A stretch of 6,758 nucleotides of DNA. Source: an uncultured Pelagibacteraceae bacterium. GTDB lineage: Bacteria > Pseudomonadota > Alphaproteobacteria > Pelagibacterales > Pelagibacteraceae. Numbering within the stretch: the first letter of the stretch is position 1; the number at the start of each line of letters is the position of its first letter. The notes beneath the pieces are model-generated. The model had not been told where the DNA came from, searched no databases, and saw nothing but the letters and a program-made list of their open reading frames with translations. The position numbers and the translations under genes were made by a program. Location of the stretch: positions 1-6,758 of the forward strand of contig CACANV010000036.1 of NCBI GenBank assembly GCA_902533955.1, written 5' to 3'. Positions 1 to 6,289 of the stretch are shown piece after piece.

Positions 1-1
1 T

Positions 2-439
2 GGTAAAAAACCAGATATAATTGACAATGCTTATGTAATTGTAAATTTTGAAAATGGAGTTCGTAGTTTACTAGAGCTTTGCATGTTCGCAGAAAATTCT
101 GAGATGCAAGAAGAGATAATAGCTACTGGAAATAAAGGAAAAATAGAAACGTCAGTTCCCTCAAATGAATCAGGCAAAACCTCTTCAAATTTGAGAATTG
201 GAATGAGAGATGGAAAAACAAAGATTGAGAATATAGATGTTGATAAAAAAATAATAGAGGCCGGTCATCATCATGGATCTACTTACTATGAACACTTAGC
301 TTTTTTACAAGCTATTAAAAATTGTTCAGATCCAGAAGTTTCACTAGAAGATGGTTTGTTTGCAGTAGCAGTAGGAGAGGCTGCAGAAAAATCAATTAAA
401 CAAGGTAGATTAATAAATTTAGAGGAAATAATTATTTAA
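2..439 (+). CDS. Gfo/Idh/MocA-family oxidoreductase, C-terminal part (5' truncated by window)
   Basis: The reading frame is open from base 2 to a TAA at 437-439, giving 145 residues; the first Met, at base 83, is internal and is not the start. The visible part matches the C-terminal alpha/beta domain of the Gfo/Idh/MocA family: a strand with Phe-Glu-Asn-Gly (FENG), then LELCMFAE, then QEEIIATGNKGKIE. Near the end are the HHHGSTYYEH segment and SLEDGLFAVAVGEAAEKSI, the usual family ending. The N-terminal Rossmann domain and its catalytic Lys lie off the left edge, so cofactor and substrate cannot be read. Members oxidise or reduce sugars, inositols and related polyols with NAD(P). It is convergent with the hydroxyacid dehydrogenase and overlaps its 3' end by 8 bp. 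A role in the sugar pathway of the neighbouring importer is possible but unproven. Family assignment is good; specific function is unknown. Confidence 0.85.
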   Translation, partial: GKKPDIIDNAYVIVNFENGVRSLLELCMFAENSEMQEEIIATGNKGKIETSVPSNESGKTSSNLRIGMRDGKTKIENIDVDKKIIEAGHHHGSTYYEHLAFLQAIKNCSDPEVSLEDGLFAVAVGEAAEKSIKQGRLINLEEIII

Positions 440-1355
440 AAAAATCTATAATTTTTTTAACTATAAAATCACTCACTCTAATATTTGACTCTATTGTAAC
501 ACCAGATATATGTGGTGTTAAAATACAATTCATATCAGGTTTAATTTTTTTATAAAATTCGCTTTTTATTGGTTCATTTTCAAAAACATCTAAAGCAAAT
601 CCTGAAATAAAATTTTCATGGTAAGCATCAATTAAATCATTTTCGTTTATAATGTTTCCTCGAGAAGTATTTATAACTATTGGTTTTTTTTTCATTTGAG
701 AAAAAGACGATTTTTCTATCATATTTTTTGTTTCATTTGTTAATGGAAGGTGCACAGAAATAATATCTGATTTTTCATATATCTCATTTAAATTTGATAA
801 TTTGGCATTAATTTCTTTATTATGTATTTCTTTAACATATGGATCGTAAGCTAAAATATTTAAGCCATTTTTTAAACTATATTCAGCAACCCTTCTACCA
901 ATTGTTCCAAAGCCAATTACACCTAAACACTTCTGGTTTATTTCTGCAGATTTAATTGTTGTTCTTGGCCACTCACCTTTAATAGTTCCACTATGAAACA
1001 AAGGAATCTTTTTTATAAGCGACATAGATGAAGACAAAACATATTCGGCAACAGAATCAGCATTCATTCCTGTAGCTGGTTGAATATAAATATTTTTATT
1101 TTTGCAATATTCTGTATCAATGTTGTCTAAACCAACACCTAATCTTCCAATAAATTTTAAGTTACCGGCACTTTTTAAAATATCTGAGTTTACCTTAGTT
1201 TTATTTCTTACAATTAGTCCCTCAAAGTTATTAATTATTTTAATTATTTCATTACTATTTTCACAAAGTTTTTCGTCATAATGAACTTCAAATTTTCTTC
1301 TTAAATTTGATAAGCTATTTTGATTTATAAATTCTGTGATTAAAATTTTGATCAT
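432..1355 (-). CDS. D-isomer-specific 2-hydroxyacid dehydrogenase (SerA-like, no ACT domain)
   Basis: This 307-aa cytosolic NAD-dependent oxidoreductase belongs to the D-2-hydroxyacid dehydrogenase family, which interconverts 2-hydroxyacids and 2-oxoacids. The substrate-binding half covers about residues 1-98, with the family segment RLGVGLDNID at 71-80. The Rossmann half follows, with GFGTIG at 148-153 (GxGxxG). Asp171 in AYDPY sits at the end of the second strand and points to NAD rather than NADP. The catalytic triad is present: Arg232 (NTSRGNI), Glu261 (DVFENEP) and His282 (TPHISG). The length fits enzymes lacking the C-terminal regulatory domains of long 3-phosphoglycerate dehydrogenases. 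The ATG at 1355 starts the first beta strand (MIKILIT) and has no recognisable Shine-Dalgarno. The gene is very AT-rich; row 1201-1260 has 10 G/C in 60. It lies 84 bp downstream of dhaK on the same strand. Substrate could be glycerate, phosphoglycerate, glyoxylate or another 2-hydroxyacid. Confidence 0.88.
   Translation of the reverse strand: MIKILITEFINQNSLSNLRRKFEVHYDEKLCENSNEIIKIINNFEGLIVRNKTKVNSDILKSAGNLKFIGRLGVGLDNIDTEYCKNKNIYIQPATGMNADSVAEYVLSSSMSLIKKIPLFHSGTIKGEWPRTTIKSAEINQKCLGVIGFGTIGRRVAEYSLKNGLNILAYDPYVKEIHNKEINAKLSNLNEIYEKSDIISVHLPLTNETKNMIEKSSFSQMKKKPIVINTSRGNIINENDLIDAYHENFISGFALDVFENEPIKSEFYKKIKPDMNCILTPHISGVTIESNIRVSDFIVKKIIDFFK
436..460. terminator. AT-only inverted repeat at the convergent gene ends, possible bidirectional terminator
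   Basis: A perfect 10-bp inverted repeat, TTAAAAAAAT (436-445) and ATTTTTTTAA (451-460), surrounds a 5-nt CTATA loop. On either strand it reads as an A tract, a loop and a T tract. It spans the stop codon of the left oxidoreductase and encodes the last residues of the dehydrogenase on the other strand. The position between two convergent genes suits a shared transcription terminator. The stem has no G-C pair, so it is weak by the classical intrinsic-terminator model and could be chance in such AT-rich DNA. Confidence 0.35.
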
Positions 1356-1439
1356 TAATTAAAAAAAATTTAAATTTTATATAAATTTTTTATTTTTTAT
1401 TTAGATAATTACATATATTGAATGAATTAAATCAAATAT
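1356..1439 (-). other. 84-bp intergenic gap between dhaK and the dehydrogenase, about 6% GC
   Basis: This is the only true gap in the window. It has 5 G/C bases in 84 and is mostly A and T runs, including the self-complementary AAAATTTAAATTTT at 1365-1378 with an adjacent T run on the minus strand. Read on the minus strand there is a TTGATT at 1435-1430 and a TATAAA at 1381-1376, but they are not properly spaced as a -35/-10 pair. The gap may hold the end of the dhaK operon, a start for the dehydrogenase transcript, or both. No convincing promoter, operator or GC-stem terminator can be named. Confidence 0.4.
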
Positions 1440-2432
1440 TTACATACCCCAACGCATTGCCGCAGTATGAACTGGAGCATCCCAATGTTTTAAAATTTCT
1501 TCATCACATTTTAAAAGAGTGATTGAAGCACCTTGCATTTCAAGAGAGGTACAATAATTGCCAACCAAACTTCTTGATACCTCAACTCCCTTGGATTTTA
1601 AAATTTGGCATGCATCATCATAGACCAAGTATAATTCTGTAAGAGGAGTTCCTCCCATACCATTAACGAAAAGTAATGTTTTTTCATTACTTTCTGGTTT
1701 TAGATTATCAAGAATGGCATCTAAAATATTTCCTACAATTGTTTTGGATGGCTGAATTTTTTCCCTTTTTCTACCTGGCTCTCCATGAATTCCTACACCG
1801 AATTCCATTTCATCGTCTCCAATGTCAAAGGTTGGTTTTCCTGCAGCAGGAACTGTGCAGCTTGTAAAAGCAACACCCATAGTTCCAGCATTTTTATTTA
1901 CCTTTTCTCCAAGTTTCTTGCATTCTTCTAATGATCTTCCGTCCTCTGCTAAAGATCCAACTATTTTTTCAACTAAAACTGTTGCAGCAACTCCACGTCT
2001 GCCAGTTGTAAATGTTGAATCTTCCACTGCAACATCATCATTAGTAACAATACTATCATTTTTACCTGAATACATTTCTGCTCCCATTTGAAAGTTCATA
2101 ATGTCTCCAGAGTAGTTTTTAACAATAAATAAAACTCCAGCACCACTATCAACAAACTCTGCTGCTGCTTGCATTTGATCTGGAGCAGGCGCTGAAAAAA
2201 CAAACCCTGGACATGCAGCATCAAGCATTCCATGACCAACAAAACCTCCATGCATTGGTTCGTGACCGCTACCTCCACCTGAAATTAAAGATACTTTACC
2301 TTCTTTTGTTTTGTTTTTTCTTGAAACAAAAGTTGGATCTAAGCTTACTCGAATAATATCACTATGGGCTTTACCAAACCCATTGAGGCTTTCTTTTAAA
2401 AAGTCATCAGCTTTATTAATAAATTTTTTCAT
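1440..2432 (-). CDS. dhaK: Dihydroxyacetone kinase subunit DhaK
   Basis: DhaK binds a short ketose covalently as a hemiaminal and positions it for phosphorylation by DhaL; the classical reaction gives DHAP from dihydroxyacetone in the cytosol. At 330 aa it is close to full length (E. coli DhaK is about 356) and similar throughout. SGGGSGHEP (51-59) carries His57, KNYSGD (105-110) carries Asp110, and GVGIHGEPG (212-220) carries His216. These match E. coli His56, Asp109 and the substrate-linking His218. CTVPAAGKP (192-200) and the ending WDAPVHTAAMRWGM are also typical. About 25 residues seen in E. coli after the His loop are missing here, as in other short DhaKs. The start at 2432 has a strong AGGAGG site, formed partly by the dhaL stop codon. 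Close relatives in this kinase family act on erythrulose or other ketoses, so DHA is the default rather than a proven substrate. It is the last gene of the importer operon. Confidence 0.95.
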   Translation of the reverse strand: MKKFINKADDFLKESLNGFGKAHSDIIRVSLDPTFVSRKNKTKEGKVSLISGGGSGHEPMHGGFVGHGMLDAACPGFVFSAPAPDQMQAAAEFVDSGAGVLFIVKNYSGDIMNFQMGAEMYSGKNDSIVTNDDVAVEDSTFTTGRRGVAATVLVEKIVGSLAEDGRSLEECKKLGEKVNKNAGTMGVAFTSCTVPAAGKPTFDIGDDEMEFGVGIHGEPGRKREKIQPSKTIVGNILDAILDNLKPESNEKTLLFVNGMGGTPLTELYLVYDDACQILKSKGVEVSRSLVGNYCTSLEMQGASITLLKCDEEILKHWDAPVHTAAMRWGM

Positions 2433-2436
2433 TTTT

Positions 2437-2442
2437 CCTCCT
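2437..2442 (-). promoter_or_regulatory. Shine-Dalgarno of dhaK overlapping the dhaL stop codon
   Basis: Read on the minus strand the junction is TAGGAGGAAAAATG. The dhaL stop TAG (2443-2441) supplies the first two bases of AGGAGG, which is followed by four A and the dhaK ATG (2432-2430). A ribosome ending dhaL therefore stops on the dhaK ribosome-binding site, which suggests coupled, near-equal synthesis of the two kinase subunits. This is one of the few near-perfect Shine-Dalgarno sites in the window. Confidence 0.75.
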
Positions 2443-3070
2443 ATTGATTAATTACAGATTTACATATTGTATCTATAATAAGTTGTGAAGAGCGGGCACC
2501 AGGATCAATATGTCCTTTAGCACGTTCTCCTAAGAAAGATGCCCTACCTTTTGTTGCTAACATATCTTTTGTGGCCAACATTCTATCCTCTGCAATTTTT
2601 ATTACTTCATTTAAACCTTGTTTCATTTCATTATTATTATTTTTTAAATCATTTAGCTTATCAGATACTGGAATTAGTACATCCATCATAGTCTTTTCTC
2701 CTACGTCTGCCTTTCCTCTTTCTTTCATAGCATTAATACCATTAATAATCATTTCACATGCTTTACTAAAATTTACATCTTTATCGAGACCAGGTGATTT
2801 TGCCATAGATATAAAAAAGGTTCCAAATAAAGCTCCTGATGAACCACCAATTCCTGATAAAACTTTCATTGCAATCATATTAAGAGCTTTTGCTAAAGGT
2901 AAATCTTTTATTGTACTCTCAAGCTCAATAACTAATTTAATACCTCTTTGAATATTAAATATATGATCACCGTCTCCAATGTTCTGATCTAATGACTCAA
3001 TTTCAGATGCATTCTCATCAATTACTTTTTGAATATTTTTTGCTTGAGAAATTAAAAAATTAACGCTCAT
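2441..3070 (-). CDS. dhaL: Dihydroxyacetone kinase subunit DhaL (nucleotide-binding)
   Basis: DhaL carries the nucleotide that phosphorylates the ketose held by DhaK. The start chosen is the ATG at 3070 (MSVNFLISQ), giving 209 aa, almost exactly the length of E. coli DhaL (210) with the same N-terminal register. An AAGGA about 10 nt upstream supports it. An earlier in-frame ATG at 3094 would add 8 residues inside the ATPase gene. Asp28, Asp33 and Asp35 (D-x4-DGDH) match the Mg-nucleotide ligands of E. coli DhaL at 30, 35 and 37. GGSSG (75-79) followed by LFGTFF, GEKTMMD (124-130) and KGRASFLGER (174-183) with HIDPG (187-191) complete the family pattern. It overlaps the upstream ATPase by 11 bp and ends 8 bp before dhaK. 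No DhaM is visible, so the sequence does not show whether bound ADP is recharged by a PTS donor or ATP is used directly. Confidence 0.94.
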   Translation of the reverse strand: MSVNFLISQAKNIQKVIDENASEIESLDQNIGDGDHIFNIQRGIKLVIELESTIKDLPLAKALNMIAMKVLSGIGGSSGALFGTFFISMAKSPGLDKDVNFSKACEMIINGINAMKERGKADVGEKTMMDVLIPVSDKLNDLKNNNNEMKQGLNEVIKIAEDRMLATKDMLATKGRASFLGERAKGHIDPGARSSQLIIDTICKSVINQ

Positions 3071-4070
3071 AAATTCTGTTTCCTTTTTCATCAAAATTTA
3101 AAACTTTTTGTGTGTTAATGTCAAAATTAATTGTCTCATTTATAGACGATTTGTAATTACCTTGTATTGATGCAAGGATTTCATGCTTTTGATAACTAAT
3201 GGCAACAACAGTTTCTGAGCCTAAATTTTCTACTGAAATAATCTTTCCAGAATATTTACCACTTCCTATAGATATATTTTCTGGTCTAATTCCAATGTTT
3301 GTAATATCATCTGTTAAACCTAACAGTGAAGCTGGTAAAATATTAATTTTTGGAGAACCTAATCTTTGAGAAACATATATAGAGTCAGGATTTTCATAAA
3401 TTTCCTCAGGAGCTCCAATTTGAACAATTTTTCCTTCTTTAAGAACTCCAATTTTATCTGCTAAAGTAGTTGCCTCTGCTTGATCGTGTGTAACATAAAG
3501 AATAGTTGCTTTTAGATTTGTTTGAATATTTTTTAATTCAACCCTTAGAGTTTCCCTTAACTTTGCATCCAAAGATGAGAGTGGTTCGTCCATTAAATAT
3601 ATATTTGGTTCACGAACAAGAGCTCTTCCGATCGCAACTCTTTGCATTTCACCACCAGATAACTGAGTGGCTTTATTATTTAATTTATTAGAAATTTTTA
3701 ACATAGCTGCTATTTTTTCTACTTTACTTTTTATTTCTTCTTCAGGGAGTTTTCTCATTGGTGACCTAAGAGGAAATGCTAAGTTTTCATAAACACTGTA
3801 GTGAGGATATAAAGAGTATTGTTGAAAAACAAAACATACGTCTCTTGAAGCAGGCTGATCTTCAGTTACTGGCTCGTCATTAAATAAAATACTTCCAGAA
3901 TCTATTTTTTCTAAACCCGCTATACATCTTAGTGTTGTGGTTTTCCCAGCGCCAGATGGTCCAAGCAATACAAAAAATTGTCCATCTTCGATTGTAAGAT
4001 TAATACTCTCTAAAGCCTTAATCTTTTTGTTATATGTTTTATTTAAATTTTTTAATTCTATTTTTGCCAT
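3060..4070 (-). CDS. ABC importer ATP-binding protein, CUT1/MalK-like (second of the pair)
   Basis: This 336-aa cytoplasmic ATPase would power a carbohydrate or polyol importer together with the ATPase encoded just upstream. Motifs in order are Walker A GPSGAGKTT (37-45), Q-loop Gln83 in VFQQYSLYPH, signature LSGGEMQ (137-143), Walker B YLMDEP with Asp161 and Glu162, D-loop LSSLDA (165-170 region), and H-loop His195 in VTHDQ. A C-terminal TOBE-type regulatory domain follows, marked by GIRPEN (260-265) and EYLG-like ENLGSE. All catalytic residues are present. Its ATG shares bases with the previous gene's stop (TAATG), and its 3' end overlaps dhaL by 11 bp. The sequence differs clearly from its neighbour, so the importer probably uses an ATPase heterodimer, as in the rhizobial glycerol system GlpS/GlpT. 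I leave the symbol empty because the substrate is not established. Confidence 0.93.
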   Translation of the reverse strand: MAKIELKNLNKTYNKKIKALESINLTIEDGQFFVLLGPSGAGKTTTLRCIAGLEKIDSGSILFNDEPVTEDQPASRDVCFVFQQYSLYPHYSVYENLAFPLRSPMRKLPEEEIKSKVEKIAAMLKISNKLNNKATQLSGGEMQRVAIGRALVREPNIYLMDEPLSSLDAKLRETLRVELKNIQTNLKATILYVTHDQAEATTLADKIGVLKEGKIVQIGAPEEIYENPDSIYVSQRLGSPKINILPASLLGLTDDITNIGIRPENISIGSGKYSGKIISVENLGSETVVAISYQKHEILASIQGNYKSSINETINFDINTQKVLNFDEKGNRIYER

Positions 4071-5152
4071 TACTGCATAAACTCACTATTTAATGATTTA
4101 TCTGTTTCTCCATCAAAAATAATTATATTGTCATTAGAAGGTTTGATCTGAATATTTTCATTCAATTTAACATTTGTTGAAATATCAGTTTTAACTTTTA
4201 ACTCGCCAACATTTGTTTTAACTGTAATAATTTTTCTAGAACCTAAATATTCCACACCGAACACTGATCCTTTTAACCCTCCCTCATCTGCCAGTGAAAG
4301 ATTTTCTGGACGTATTCCAAAAAAATTTTTATTTCCTTTAGATATTTCAAATTGCTTAGGAATATTAAAGCTAATACCTTCTATACCAATAGTAGACTGC
4401 TCATTTGAAATACCTTGCTCAATATCGATAAAATTCATACCAGGAGACCCAATAAAAGATGCTACAAACTTAGTTTTAGGTTTGTTGTATATAACGTTTG
4501 GTTCATCTGCTTGTAATATTTCACCACCATCCATAACAGCGATACGATCTGCTAAAGACATTGCTTCTAATTGGTCATGTGTTACATAAACTGTAGTTGC
4601 CCCTATATCTATATGTAACTTCTTTAGCTCTAAACACATCAACTCTCTAAATTCAGCATCCAAAGTACCCAAAGGCTCATCCATTAAAAAGGCTTTTGGT
4701 CTTCTAACAAGAGCTCTGCCTAATGCAACTCGTTGTCTATCTCCACCAGATAGAGATGAAATATTTGAATTTAAAATATGATCAATTCTTAAAAGCTTAG
4801 ACGCCTCGCCAACCCTTTCTTTAATTTCATTTTTGCTGAAACCCTGCATTTTAAGAGGAAAAGATAAATTATTTTTAACATTCATATGTGGATATAATGC
4901 AAACAATTGAAAAACGAACGCGATATCTCTTTCTGAAGCTCTTAACATTCCAACTTCTTCTTCGCCTAAATAAATCTCACCAGATGTTGGTAGCTCTAAT
5001 CCAGCTATCATTCTAAGGGTTGTTGTTTTTCCGCAACCAGATGGTCCAAGTAAAACAAAGAATTCTTTATCATTGATTGTTAAATTAGAATTTTTTACTG
5101 CCGTAAAATCTCCAAAAGATTTTTGTAAATTAACTATTTTTATTTTAGACAT
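4070..5152 (-). CDS. ABC importer ATP-binding protein, CUT1/MalK-like (first of the pair)
   Basis: This 360-aa cytoplasmic ATPase has Walker A GPSGCGKTT (36-44), Q-loop Gln82 in VFQLFALYPHM, Walker B FLMDEP with Asp158 and Glu159, and H-loop His192 in VTHDQ. The signature reads LSGGDRQ (134-140), with Asp in place of the common Gln, and the D-loop region reads LGTLDA rather than LSNLDA. These look like traits of the GlpS-type branch, not damage, because every catalytic residue is kept. The C-terminal TOBE region has GIRPEN (279-284) and EYLGS (301-305). The start at 5152 follows the small membrane protein's stop after one base (TAATATG), with no clear Shine-Dalgarno, so translation is probably coupled. 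Its 3' end overlaps the next ATPase by one base. It pairs with that ATPase to drive the two permeases encoded upstream. Confidence 0.93.
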   Translation of the reverse strand: MSKIKIVNLQKSFGDFTAVKNSNLTINDKEFFVLLGPSGCGKTTTLRMIAGLELPTSGEIYLGEEEVGMLRASERDIAFVFQLFALYPHMNVKNNLSFPLKMQGFSKNEIKERVGEASKLLRIDHILNSNISSLSGGDRQRVALGRALVRRPKAFLMDEPLGTLDAEFRELMCLELKKLHIDIGATTVYVTHDQLEAMSLADRIAVMDGGEILQADEPNVIYNKPKTKFVASFIGSPGMNFIDIEQGISNEQSTIGIEGISFNIPKQFEISKGNKNFFGIRPENLSLADEGGLKGSVFGVEYLGSRKIITVKTNVGELKVKTDISTNVKLNENIQIKPSNDNIIIFDGETDKSLNSEFMQ

Positions 5153-5153
5153 A

Positions 5154-5345
5154 TTAATCCGGAAAATGACTTGTGATGATGAAACCTATTGTTCCAACTA
5201 AAATTACAATAAATGAATATGTAAACATCCACATTGCAAATGGCTGCAACAACATAAATACACCAATTAAAATTAAGGCTGTAGACAAATTTTCCCAGTA
5301 GACTCTTCGAAATATTTTTCTCATTAATGATTTTTCTTCTTGCAT
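5154..5345 (-). CDS. Small two-helix membrane protein of the ABC importer operon
   Basis: The 63-aa product has a short basic, polar N-terminus (KSLMRKIFRRVYWENL) followed by two hydrophobic segments, about residues 19-40 and 43-59, joined by a very tight turn. It ends in SHFPD. This predicts a hairpin in the inner membrane with a positively charged N-terminal side. It is a real gene rather than a shadow: it fills the space between permease and ATPase exactly, its ATG overlaps the permease stop (TAATG), its stop is one base before the ATPase start, and its composition is that of a membrane protein. A second Met at residue 8 is an alternative start. The rhizobial GlpSTPQUV glycerol importer also carries a small membrane protein (GlpU), but I do not see clear sequence identity to the DUF2160 type. 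Its role is unknown; a stabiliser or accessory subunit of the permease complex is an inference. Confidence 0.82.
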   Translation of the reverse strand: MQEEKSLMRKIFRRVYWENLSTALILIGVFMLLQPFAMWMFTYSFIVILVGTIGFIITSHFPD

Positions 5346-6289
5346 TATTTTCTCACTGCTCCAAAGGTAATTCCTCTAAGAAGGTGTTTTCTTAAAATAA
5401 TTGTAAAAATCATTACTGGTAATAAAAACAAAGTTGTACCTGCGCCAATAGCAGGCCAATCTAAACCTCCTTCTCCTATAATTGTTGGAATAAAAGGTGG
5501 TGCTGTTTGCGCATTAAATTGAGTTAGCAGAACAGCGAAAGCATATTCATTCCATGAAAATATCATACAGAATATTGCTGTTGCTGCTATACCTGTCATT
5601 GCTTGAGGTAAAACGACTTTAAAAAAAGCCTGAAGTCTAGAATAGCCATCAATCATTGCCGCTTCTTCATATTCTTTTGGTATTTCGTCCATAAAACCTT
5701 TTAATAACCAAACAGCTAAACTTAAATTAACAACAGTATATAAAATAATCATTCCTACATGCGTATCTCCAAGTCCTAATTTTCTATACATAATAAATAT
5801 TGGAACAGCTACTGCTATGGGTGGAAACATTCTTGTAGATAAAATAAAAAATAAAAGATCATCTTTTAACGGAACCCTAAATCGAGAAAATGCATAAGCA
5901 GCTAATGCCCCCAAGAATACAGAAGCAAATGTTGAACCAAAACCAATTATCATAGAATTAGAGTACCTTCCTAAAAATTTTGAAGGGCCTGTAATAACCA
6001 TTTCTCTACTTCGAACAAGTTCTTCGTACCAAGTTTCTGGTGCAGGCAATGAATTAAGATATTCTTCAGATTGTCTAGATCTATTAGTAAACAAATTGAC
6101 ATATCCTTCTAAAGATGGTTCAAAAAATACTTCAGGTGGATACGATATTGCACTGTTAACATTCTTGAAACTGGTCATAACCATCCAAGAAATAGGAATT
6201 AATGTTACTACTGCGTATACAATAATAATTGCAGCAGCTAGTTTCTTAGAAAAAGATGAAGGTTCCAAATATGATCTAGATGTATCCAT
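5345..6289 (-). CDS. ABC importer permease, MalG-like (CUT1 family)
   Basis: This 314-aa inner-membrane permease forms half of the translocation channel. Six helices are suggested at about 16-38, 110-132, 144-166, 178-198, 229-250 and 279-300. The EAA loop that docks onto the ATPases is clear at about 206-228, with EYEEAAMIDGYS and then VVLPQ. The ending HLLRGITFGAVRK is typical of MalG-like permeases. The segment between helices 1 and 2 (about 39-109) is long for the family, with an acidic and aromatic stretch near LPAPETWYEELV (81-92). This is why the protein exceeds the usual 270-300 aa. The start at 6289 shares one base with the upstream permease stop (TGATG) and is preceded by a strong AAAGGAG. 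The next gene starts in this gene's stop codon. It would pair with the MalF-like permease. Confidence 0.93.
   Translation of the reverse strand: MDTSRSYLEPSSFSKKLAAAIIIVYAVVTLIPISWMVMTSFKNVNSAISYPPEVFFEPSLEGYVNLFTNRSRQSEEYLNSLPAPETWYEELVRSREMVITGPSKFLGRYSNSMIIGFGSTFASVFLGALAAYAFSRFRVPLKDDLLFFILSTRMFPPIAVAVPIFIMYRKLGLGDTHVGMIILYTVVNLSLAVWLLKGFMDEIPKEYEEAAMIDGYSRLQAFFKVVLPQAMTGIAATAIFCMIFSWNEYAFAVLLTQFNAQTAPPFIPTIIGEGGLDWPAIGAGTTLFLLPVMIFTIILRKHLLRGITFGAVRK

Noticed and set aside
1376..1435. Promoter for the dehydrogenase (TTGATT and TATAAA on the minus strand)
   Set aside because: The two boxes are about 48 bp apart, and no pair with 16-18 bp spacing fits. In DNA with 5 G/C in 84 such matches are expected by chance.
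1800..2280. Local GC rise in dhaK as a sign of horizontal transfer
   Set aside because: Row 2161-2220 has 31 G/C in 60 against 10 in 60 at 1201-1260, but the rise covers Gly, Ala and Pro-rich active-site segments. Other dhaK rows fall to about 25%, and third positions stay A/T-rich. Amino-acid composition explains it.
2540..2585. Short direct repeat MLATKDMLATK in DhaL
   Set aside because: It lies just before the conserved KGRASFLGER motif where the family already has similar residues, and the codons differ at synonymous sites. It is more likely chance than a recent duplication.
1676..2951. Plus-strand and alternate-frame open stretches opposite dhaK, dhaL and the ATPases
   Set aside because: They are antisense or out-of-frame shadows of well-recognised genes, with no family motif, ribosome-binding site or independent spacing.
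3071..3094. Upstream ATG at 3094 as the dhaL start
   Set aside because: It would add 8 residues absent from E. coli DhaL and deepen the overlap with the ATPase to 35 bp. The ATG at 3070 has a better placed AAGGA and gives the family length.
4208..4725. Asp in the ATPase signature (LSGGDRQ) as evidence of a dead ATPase
   Set aside because: Walker A Lys, Walker B Asp and Glu, Q-loop Gln and H-loop His are all kept. The changed position varies in active ABC ATPases.
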